Shown here piece after piece: positions 20,685-26,302 of a DNA stretch of 26,302 bases. The position numbers and the translations under genes are program-made. Within the stretch, counting starts at the first letter, position 1. Every line of letters starts with the position of its first letter. The stretch comes from Bacillota bacterium (GTDB taxonomy: Bacteria > Bacillota > Clostridia > Christensenellales > Aristaeellaceae), in NCBI GenBank assembly GCA_023459275.1, contig JAEWVC010000006.1, forward strand, positions 1 to 26,302, given 5' to 3'. The notes beneath the pieces were generated by a model. That model was not told the origin of the DNA and searched no databases. It worked only from the letters and a program-made list of their open reading frames with translations.

Positions 20685-21635
20685 ATGTTTGGGAAAATGA
20701 TGAACAGCTACTACTACGGCAAGAGCGGCAAGGGCGACTACCGCAAGGAGGATCTGCCCAAGAACAGGTGGCAGCTTTTCTGGGAAATGCTGCGCATCCG
20801 CTTCGCGGGGCTCATGCGGCTGAACCTGATGTACGCGGTGGCCTGGCTGCCAGTGATCCTGGTGACGATGCTTTCCGTGTTCGCGATGGTGTCGGGGCTG
20901 AGCCAGGTGAACGAGGCGGGGGAGGCGGTGCTCCTCACCGGGGAGGAAGCGCGGTCGATGCTTACCAGCCTTGCTTTCGGGTGGCTGCTGATGATGATCC
21001 CCGCCATCACCATCACAGGGCCCTTTTCAGCGGGCGTCAGCTATGTGACCCGCAACTGGGCAAGGGATGAGCACGCCTTCGTCTGGTCCGATTTCAAGGA
21101 CGCGGTAAAGACCAACTGGAAGCAGGGGCTGCTGGTATCCTTCATCACCTCCCTGATGCCCATCATCCTGTATGTGTGCTGGACCTTCTACGGCGGGATG
21201 ACCGCCCAGTCCCCCTTCTTTGTGGTGCCCCAGGTGCTGGCGGTGATGCTGGTGGTGGTGTGGTTCCTGGCGGCGGTCTACATGTACCCGCTGATGGTGA
21301 CCTATAAATTGAAATTCAAGGACCTGCTGCGCAACGCCGTGCTGCTGTCCGTGGGCCGGCTGCCCCAGTCCGTGGGGCTTCGGCTCCTGGCCGCGGTGCC
21401 CATTTTGATCGGCGCCGCGGTGGTGCTGCTCTCCGGGCAGGTGCAGTGGGCGATCCTGGGGCTGATGCTGTATTACATCCTCATCGGGTATAGCCTGAGC
21501 CGCTTTATCTATGCCAGCTATACCAACGCGGTGTTCGATAGATACATCAACAGCCGCATCGACGGCGCTGCGGTGAACCGCGGGCTGAGCCAGGAAGATG
21601 ACGACGAGGAAGACGAGGAAGACGACGAGGAGTAA
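20685..21635 (+). CDS. Polytopic membrane protein, YesL/DUF624-like
   Basis: A 316-residue membrane protein. A soluble start (MFGKMMNSYYYGKSGKGDY) leads into LFWEMLRIRFAGLMRLNLMYAVAWLPVILV, the pattern seen at the start of DUF624/YesL proteins (a helix with R-x-N/L, then the first membrane segment). Five to six hydrophobic helices follow, with GPFSAGVSYVTRNWARDEHAFVWSDFKDAVKTNWKQ between the second and third, a conserved cytoplasmic loop of that family. The C-terminus is an extreme acidic tail (almost only Asp and Glu over the last 16 residues). The function of the family is unknown; YesL neighbours carbohydrate genes in Bacillus. AAGGAGG precedes the ATG. Confidence 0.75.
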   Translation: MFGKMMNSYYYGKSGKGDYRKEDLPKNRWQLFWEMLRIRFAGLMRLNLMYAVAWLPVILVTMLSVFAMVSGLSQVNEAGEAVLLTGEEARSMLTSLAFGWLLMMIPAITITGPFSAGVSYVTRNWARDEHAFVWSDFKDAVKTNWKQGLLVSFITSLMPIILYVCWTFYGGMTAQSPFFVVPQVLAVMLVVVWFLAAVYMYPLMVTYKLKFKDLLRNAVLLSVGRLPQSVGLRLLAAVPILIGAAVVLLSGQVQWAILGLMLYYILIGYSLSRFIYASYTNAVFDRYINSRIDGAAVNRGLSQEDDDEEDEEDDEE

Positions 21636-21648
21636 CGCGTTCCTGTCC

Positions 21649-21678
21649 GTATGCCTGACCTTTCTTTGGCGCATGCTA
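21649..21678 (+). promoter_or_regulatory. Candidate forespore sigma-G promoter of the SASP gene
   Basis: GTATG (21649-21653), 18 bases, CATGCTA (21672-21678). Same spacing as the other two candidates, with one departure from the usual -10 (G at the fourth base). SASP genes are the standard sigma-G targets, so context supports it. Confidence 0.6.
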
Positions 21679-21703
21679 CCGGCGGAAAGGGAGGCGAGGA
21701 ACA

Positions 21704-21880
21704 GTGGCCGGAATGTTTGAGACCCTGTCCCCCAGGGACCGGAAAAAGTATGAAACCGCCAGGGAATTGGGGCTTTTGGAACGCGTGGCGGAGGTAGGCT
21801 GGGCGGGGCTGACCGCCAAGGAAAGCGGCCGCATCGGCGGGAAAATGGGGTGCAAGCGGCCCCGCAAGCGGCAGGGCTGA
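21704..21880 (+). CDS. Alpha/beta-type small acid-soluble spore protein
   Basis: A 58-residue protein; family members coat forespore DNA and protect it from UV and heat. Both conserved blocks are present: KYETARELGL (15-24), corresponding to the germination-protease site region KYEIAxELG, and GWAGLTAKESGRIGGKM (32-48), the DNA-binding helix-turn-helix with GRIGG. Ile is replaced by Thr right after the glutamate at which the germination protease cuts, and the C-terminal MTKRL-like ending is replaced by MGCKR plus a basic tail. The GTG at 21704 is preferred, with AGGGAGG nine bases upstream; an in-frame ATG lies at 21713. Easily missed because of its size and start codon. Confidence 0.87.
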   Translation: MAGMFETLSPRDRKKYETARELGLLERVAEVGWAGLTAKESGRIGGKMGCKRPRKRQG

Positions 21881-21914
21881 TCAGGCCGCTTTTTACAAAT
21901 GCTTTGAGGTGTTT

Positions 21915-22676
21915 ATGTATACGGCGTTCGCGGAGGTGTACGACGCCCTGATGGCGGATGTGAATTATCCCGCCTGGGCGGATTTTTACAGGCAGATGAT
22001 GGCGCAGCACGGCATACGGGAAGGCAGGGTGGCCGAGTGCGCCTGCGGCACGGGAGGGCTGACCCTCCCGCTGTACAAGATGGGGTTTGGTATCACGGGG
22101 GTGGACAGCTCCGCGGAAATGCTCTGGCAGGCGGCGCAGAAGGCCAGGAAAGCGGGGGCCGCCATCCCTTTTGTGAAACAGGATATGTGCGCGCTGCGCC
22201 TGCACAAGGCCATGGACGCCGTGCTATGCACCTGCGACGGGGTGAATTACCTGACGGCACCCCGGCAGGTGCAGGATTTTTTTCAGGCGGCCTATCAGGC
22301 GCTCCGGCCTGGCGGAGGGCTGTTCTTTGACGTTTCCACCCCCTACAAGCTTAAAAACATGCTGGGGGGCCAGCTTATGGGTGAGGATACGGAAAACATC
22401 ACCTACCTTTGGCAAAACCGCTATTCGCCCAAAACGGCCCTGCTGGAGCTGGAGCTGTGCATCTTTGTGCGCCAGGCGGACGGCAGCTACCGCCGCATTG
22501 ACGAGCGCCAGCGCCAGCGCGCCCATACCCGGGAGGAGCTTATGGACTGGCTTACTGCCGCCGGGTTCTCCGGGGTGATGTTCTATGGCGACAAGCATAT
22601 GCTAAAACCCGGGGAGCAGGAGGAGCGCTGGCATGTAGCCGCGCTCAAACGTCAGGACCCCAATGCCTGCGAATGA
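21915..22676 (+). CDS. Class I SAM-dependent methyltransferase
   Basis: A 253-residue protein that opens with YTAFAEVYDALMADVNY, typical of a clostridial methyltransferase family. It has motif I ECACGTGGLTLPL (41-53), the acidic residue Asp64 in TGVDSSAEML for the ribose of SAM, the AVLCTCDGVNYL strand (motif IV position) and the LRPGGGLFFDVSTPYKL segment. The substrate is unknown. The ATG at 21915 is chosen, with GAGG five bases upstream; a GTG two codons earlier overlaps that site. It lies 34 bases after the SASP gene and 47 bases before hslO, so it may form a transcript with hslO and the downstream genes. Confidence 0.88.
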   Translation: MYTAFAEVYDALMADVNYPAWADFYRQMMAQHGIREGRVAECACGTGGLTLPLYKMGFGITGVDSSAEMLWQAAQKARKAGAAIPFVKQDMCALRLHKAMDAVLCTCDGVNYLTAPRQVQDFFQAAYQALRPGGGLFFDVSTPYKLKNMLGGQLMGEDTENITYLWQNRYSPKTALLELELCIFVRQADGSYRRIDERQRQRAHTREELMDWLTAAGFSGVMFYGDKHMLKPGEQEERWHVAALKRQDPNACE

Positions 22677-22723
22677 AAGGGAAAGGCTTCCCCAGCCGTT
22701 GAATGAGGGGGAAGGGAGCGCAA

Positions 22724-23620
22724 ATGACCTGGGACGCATACCATAAGCAAGATGAGCTGCTGCATATCACCCTGATGGAGGGGCAGGCCAGGGTGCTTCT
22801 GCTGACCACAAGGCAGCTGACCCAGGAGGCGGCGGACATCCACGGTTTGACCCCCGTGTGCGCGGCCGCTTTGGGCAGGCTGATGACAGGCACCCTGATG
22901 ATGGGCGCCATGCTCAAGGGCGCGGGGGATTCCGTAACCGTTACCATCAAGGGCGGCGGGCCGGCGGGGACGCTGATGGCCGTTTCGGAGCCGGGCCGGG
23001 TGAAGGCCTACATGGACCACCCCCGGGTGGTGTTCCCCTTAAAGCCCAACGGCAAGCTTGATGTGGGCGGCGCCGTGGGCCGCGAGGGGCGCATGACGGT
23101 GGTGAAGGACATGGGCCTCAAGGAACCGTACATCGGGCAGGTGGAGATGAAGACCGGGGAAATCGCCGAGGATTTCGCCTTCTACTTTGCCAAGAGCGAG
23201 CAGCAGCCCTCTTTGGTGGCGCTGGGGGTGCTGGTGGCGGGGGAACAGGTGCTTGGGGCCGGGGGCCTGTTGATGCAGCCTCTGCCCGGCTGCCAGGAGG
23301 ATACGCTGTCCCAGCTGGAGCTGCGCTCGCCCCTGTTTTCATCCATCAGCAGCGAACTGAACTACGCTTCCCCGGACGAGCTGGTGACTGACTGGTTCAG
23401 GGGACTTGCGCCGGTGATCCTTGAAAGGCGGCCCCTGCGCTACGAATGCGGCTGCGGCAGGGAGCGCATGGAGCGGGCGCTGATCTCCCTGGGGCGAAAA
23501 GAGCTTACGGAGCTGATTAGGGAGGATAAGGGCGCGGAGCTTGGCTGCCACTTCTGCCACCGGCGCTACGCCTTTACCACGCAGGACCTGCAGGCCCTGA
23601 TGGAAAAGGCGTCCAGATAG
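22724..23620 (+). CDS. hslO: Redox-regulated chaperone Hsp33
   Basis: A 298-residue cytoplasmic holdase activated when oxidation releases its zinc. The N-terminal domain carries TRQLTQEAADIHGLTPVCAAALGRLMTG and TVTIKGGGPAGTLMAVSEPGRVKAYM, both characteristic. The zinc centre is at the C-terminus: Cys242-x-Cys244 and Cys275-x2-Cys278, the standard CxC/CxxC redox switch. Family length is normal. The start follows AAGGGAG by five bases; an in-frame ATG seven codons upstream (22703) lacks such a site. It follows the methyltransferase and is followed after 33 bases by the TPR protein, so these may be co-transcribed. Confidence 0.96.
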   Translation: MTWDAYHKQDELLHITLMEGQARVLLLTTRQLTQEAADIHGLTPVCAAALGRLMTGTLMMGAMLKGAGDSVTVTIKGGGPAGTLMAVSEPGRVKAYMDHPRVVFPLKPNGKLDVGGAVGREGRMTVVKDMGLKEPYIGQVEMKTGEIAEDFAFYFAKSEQQPSLVALGVLVAGEQVLGAGGLLMQPLPGCQEDTLSQLELRSPLFSSISSELNYASPDELVTDWFRGLAPVILERRPLRYECGCGRERMERALISLGRKELTELIREDKGAELGCHFCHRRYAFTTQDLQALMEKASR

Positions 23621-23653
23621 TATATTGGGCGGCTTTGCCCGCGGAGAATTTGG

Positions 23654-25336
23654 ATGAAGGAAATACGCAACCATGTAAGGCGGGGCGAGGTGGTGCCCTT
23701 TGCAAGGTCCACCGACTACTGGCACAGGCTGGCCATGGACAACCGCCGCAGCCGCAGGTTTCCGGAGGCGGTGGCGCTCCTGCGCAGCGCGGCGCGGCTT
23801 TCGCCGGACAATGTGGAGATTCAGATGGACCTGGCGGAAACGCTCAGCGAGATGGAGTGCTTCGAGCAGTCCAGCCGCCTTTTGTACCGGCTGTTGAGCC
23901 GCGACCCCGGCCTGGCGGAATGCTTCTGGGGCCTGGCCGTAAACGCCTACGGCATGCAAAGGATGGAGGAGGCGCTGGATGCCCTGTCCCATTACCTGCG
24001 CCTTGCTCCGGACGGGCCCTATGCCGGCGACGCCAGGGAGATGCTTTCGGCGCTTGTGGGAGAGGAGGGGGCCGCCGGGAGCAGCAGGGGCGAGCTGCTC
24101 ATCCGCAGGGGGCTGAAGGCCTTCGCGGACGACAGGCCCCATAAGGCCACGGAGCAGCTGCGGCGCGCGCTGCGTGTATCCGGGGACAGGGCGCGGGTGC
24201 GCACCATGCTTTCCCTGTCCCTTCTGAACGAAGGAAAGCCAAGGGAGGCGCTGCGCCACGCCATGGCCGCCTGCGCCATGGACAAAAGGAGCGTACAGGC
24301 GCGCTGCTGCCTGTGCTGCGCGCTGTGGATGCTCAAAAGGCCCCGGGCGGCGGCGGGCATGCTGAACCAGGCCGCCAAGTGGTGCGATTCCCCCGGCGAG
24401 GAGCTGCTCTTTTGCCATACCGCCAGCCAACTGAACCAGAAGGAGCTGCTTTTGACCTTCCTGCTCGCCCGCAGCAAATGGACGCCCTTCCGGGTGGGTA
24501 CGCTGAACTGCCTGGCGGTGGCGCACTACAACCTTAACCAGTTTGAAAAGGCGATGGCCGTGTTTGCCAGGGTCCTTCAAATCGATCCGGAGAACCTGCA
24601 GGCGGAGTACGGCTACAACCTGTGCCGCAAAGCCCTTAAGGGGGAGGGCGGGCCGCGGGAGGAGCTGGGCTACCACCCCATCCTGCCCAGGGAGGAGAGC
24701 AAGCGGCGCCTGCTTATGATCGCCGCTGCGCTGGACGGCGGGGAGGAACAGCTGAAGGCCCGCTGGGACGGGGATGAGGAGCTGCGCAAAACGGTGCGCT
24801 GGGCCTTTACCCTGCCCGATGAGCGGCTGCATACCGCGCTCCTGTCCCTGCTTGGCGGCCTGGGCAAGGACGGCGCCGGCCTGGTGAAGGAGCTGCTCAT
24901 GGACGAGGGGCTGTCGGAGGAGCAGAAGCGCAGGGCCGTGCTGCTGCTAAACCGCATGGGAGAGCCCATGCCCTATATACTCACCTACCGGCGGCGCATC
25001 ACCCAGGTGCATTGCGTGCCCAAGGAGCTGATAGGCGTTCCCAGGTGGCGGTTCTTTCTGCGGATGTTCCTTGCGGAGGCGGGGCACCACGGCGACGCCG
25101 CGGAGGCCGCCCGGTTCGCCTTTGACCTGTACAGGTCGCTGCCCGGGAAGATGCGGGAGGAAGCGGCCGGGGAAAAGACGCTGCAGTGGGTGAAAGCCTT
25201 TGAACTCCTGTTCCTGGTGCAAACGGGGCGGAGGGAGGAGGCGGGGCGGGTGGCCGCCGTGCTTCCTGTTTCCCTGCGCAGGATCCTGCGTATCGTCAGG
25301 CAAATCCAGAAGCATTACCGGAAAAATCCTTGCTGA
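23654..25336 (+). CDS. Tetratricopeptide repeat protein
   Basis: A 560-residue protein with TPR-like helical pairs over most of its length: FPEAVALLRSAARLSPDNVEIQMDLAETL (36-64), FEQSSRLLYRLLSRDPGLAECFWGLA, MEEALDALSHYLRLAPDGPYAGDA, then KATEQLRRALRVSGDRARVRTMLSLSLL and FEKAMAVFARVLQIDPENLQAEYGYNL. The last 200 residues are helical without clear TPR pattern. There is no signal peptide or membrane helix, so it is expected in the cytoplasm as a protein-binding scaffold. GGAG lies nine bases before the ATG. It is followed after 15 bases by a second helical-repeat protein, and the two may act together. No specific function can be given. Confidence 0.82.
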   Translation: MKEIRNHVRRGEVVPFARSTDYWHRLAMDNRRSRRFPEAVALLRSAARLSPDNVEIQMDLAETLSEMECFEQSSRLLYRLLSRDPGLAECFWGLAVNAYGMQRMEEALDALSHYLRLAPDGPYAGDAREMLSALVGEEGAAGSSRGELLIRRGLKAFADDRPHKATEQLRRALRVSGDRARVRTMLSLSLLNEGKPREALRHAMAACAMDKRSVQARCCLCCALWMLKRPRAAAGMLNQAAKWCDSPGEELLFCHTASQLNQKELLLTFLLARSKWTPFRVGTLNCLAVAHYNLNQFEKAMAVFARVLQIDPENLQAEYGYNLCRKALKGEGGPREELGYHPILPREESKRRLLMIAAALDGGEEQLKARWDGDEELRKTVRWAFTLPDERLHTALLSLLGGLGKDGAGLVKELLMDEGLSEEQKRRAVLLLNRMGEPMPYILTYRRRITQVHCVPKELIGVPRWRFFLRMFLAEAGHHGDAAEAARFAFDLYRSLPGKMREEAAGEKTLQWVKAFELLFLVQTGRREEAGRVAAVLPVSLRRILRIVRQIQKHYRKNPC

Positions 25337-25351
25337 CAAAAGGAGGCCGTC

Positions 25352-26176
25352 ATGCGGTGCATTGATTTTGACAGGCATTTTGCCGAATATACGTCCCTGT
25401 GGATGAAGGAGCGGGCCGGTGATTACAAGACGCTGGAAGCGATGGAAGCCGATATGCCCGGCGTGTATCTGAAATTTTTGAACACCCCCGCCGCCTGGCT
25501 GAATGGCGCGATGCCCGGCACCTATTTCGACAGCTTTTCCGATCCCAAGGAGCTGGTTGACTGGCTGAAGGAATACTGCGTGAAGCGCATTCCTGTGCCG
25601 GACCCCCTCCTGGAGCGGATCCTGGCGCTGGGCGAAGAGTGCGAGGAGCCCCTTGCCGCCCTGCTGGACGATGCCGCCGCGCCGGCGGAGGCCAGGATGA
25701 CCGCCGTGGGCCTGCTTAGGGAAATGGAAAGCGCCGCGCCCAAAGGCCGCTACATCGCCTGGCAGAAAAACCGCCGCCAGAAGGATGAGCTGTGCGACAA
25801 CGCCCTGGAAAGCCTGAAGGCCATGGGCCGCGCGGCGGTGCCTGATATGCTCAATGCCTTGGAAGAATGCAACCGCGCCGGGCAGGAGGCGCTGCTGGAC
25901 GCGCTCAGCGAATACCCCGGAAACGAAGCCGTGTTCCAGCTTGCCCTGAAGCTTTTTGGGGAAGAGAAAAAGCGCCGGGCGCTGTTTGCCGGGTATCTGG
26001 GCAGGCTGATGGACGAGCGGGCGCTGCCCGCGCTTCAGGAAGCCGCCCTGGAGCCCAATTTGCCGTACCTGGATTTTATCGAGATCCGCAACGCCATCGA
26101 GCGGCTGGGGGCGGACGCGCCTATGCGTGAATACGGCGATGACCCTGGGTATGAGGCCATGCGCAAAATGCAATAA
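25352..26176 (+). CDS. HEAT-repeat-like helical protein
   Basis: A 274-residue protein. The N-terminal 80 residues (DFDRHFAEYTSLWMKER, then GVYLKFLNTPAAWLNGAMPGTYFDSFSDPKELVDWL) form a distinct domain that I do not recognise. From about residue 90 onward there are repeated helical pairs of HEAT style (EEPLAALLDDAAAPAEARMTAVGLLREM, RAAVPDMLNALEECNRAGQEALLDALSEYP, RALPALQEAALEPNLPYLDFIEIRNAIERLG), as in PBS-lyase/HEAT proteins. It is probably a cytoplasmic scaffold. AAAGGAGG precedes the ATG by six bases. It follows the TPR gene by 15 bases and is almost certainly in the same transcript. Confidence 0.75.
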   Translation: MRCIDFDRHFAEYTSLWMKERAGDYKTLEAMEADMPGVYLKFLNTPAAWLNGAMPGTYFDSFSDPKELVDWLKEYCVKRIPVPDPLLERILALGEECEEPLAALLDDAAAPAEARMTAVGLLREMESAAPKGRYIAWQKNRRQKDELCDNALESLKAMGRAAVPDMLNALEECNRAGQEALLDALSEYPGNEAVFQLALKLFGEEKKRRALFAGYLGRLMDERALPALQEAALEPNLPYLDFIEIRNAIERLGADAPMREYGDDPGYEAMRKMQ

Positions 26177-26183
26177 AGTATAT

Positions 26184-26291
26184 CGGCAAAGTGGCTTTGC
26201 CACTTTGCCGAGGTTTTCCCTCGCTGCACTGCAAGACCTGCGGTCTTGCGGCCGTTTGCTCGGGCAAGGTAGGAATTTCTTCGAAATTCCT
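26184..26291. repeat. Array of three perfect hairpins after the HEAT-like gene
   Basis: Three separate palindromes lie in 108 bases. The first has a 12-bp stem (CGGCAAAGTGGC, 26184-26195, with 26199-26210, loop TTT). The second has an 8-bp stem GCAAGACC (26231-26238 with 26242-26249, loop TGC), extendable by two pairs. The third has a 9-bp stem AGGAATTTC (26271-26279 with 26283-26291, loop TTC). All have 3-base loops. The first could end transcription of the TPR/HEAT operon, although only a weak T-run follows. No gene is visible between 26177 and the window end. Confidence 0.75.
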
Positions 26292-26302
26292 GCGAAAATC
26301 AC

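Noticed and set aside
23339..26302. Two very long minus-strand open frames (497 and at least 451 codons) over hslO, TPR and HEAT-like genes
   Set aside because: The plus-strand proteins have clear repeat or family patterns and strong ribosome binding sites. The antisense frames are rich in Gln/His/Pro/Arg, as expected of GC-rich shadows.

Overview
The window is about 26 kb of GC-rich chromosomal DNA (my impression is roughly 60% GC) from an endospore-forming Firmicute, most likely a GC-rich member of the Clostridia. The evidence is an alpha/beta-type small acid-soluble spore protein, a CotF-family coat protein pair, a clostridial-type spore photoproduct lyase, a ThiT thiamine transporter behind a TPP riboswitch, a YtrA-type GntR/ABC module and strong AGGAGG-like ribosome binding sites. 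I cannot name the species. I see no phage, plasmid, transposase, rRNA or CRISPR; the region reads as ordinary chromosomal core with lineage-specific intergenic repeats.

Layout from the left. A cut-off tRNA-Gln(CUG) on the minus strand has a consensus promoter. Next come yebC, then a spore photoproduct lyase that converges on a DEAD-box helicase. A TSCPD-domain protein diverges from a beta-propeller-like protein, which is followed by a secreted GH10 xylanase and a CofE-like protein, both on the minus strand. ThiT with its TPP riboswitch and attenuator is divergent from a YfbR-like HD 5'-deoxynucleotidase plus a TIM-barrel isomerase. Then come glucose-6-phosphate isomerase, a short gene remnant, and a redox group (geranylgeranyl-reductase-like FAD protein, QueG-like double [4Fe-4S] protein, Fe-S flavoprotein), then tex. 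A long palindrome separates tex from the gntR/ABC ATPase/ABC permease operon. After that are two coat genes, an ECF sigma factor with its likely anti-sigma, a YesL/DUF624-like membrane protein, a SASP gene, a methyltransferase, Hsp33, a TPR protein and a HEAT-like protein. The window ends in three tandem hairpins.

Two layers cut across the genes. First, the three recognisable spore loci (spore photoproduct lyase, coat pair, SASP) each carry a match to the forespore sigma-G promoter pattern with exactly the same 18-base spacing (GTATA/CATACTA, GAATA/CATACTA, GTATG/CATGCTA), suggesting a scattered forespore regulon. Second, at least five intergenic copies of a palindromic repeat lie between genes, in both orientations: a GAAGTTTTT-like flank followed by a G-rich/C-rich hairpin whose stem changes are mostly compensated. 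Vegetative promoters with near-consensus -35/-10 boxes can be read upstream of the tRNA, the cofE-like gene, thiT and gntR; weaker ones precede yebC, pgi, tex and the yesL-like gene.

No clearly new multi-gene system is evident. The most interesting points are the spore photoproduct lyase with serine where the Bacillus enzyme has its catalytic hydrogen-donor cysteine, the palindromic repeat family, the shared sigma-G promoter architecture, and the three-gene redox group. All assignments were made by eye, without database searches.
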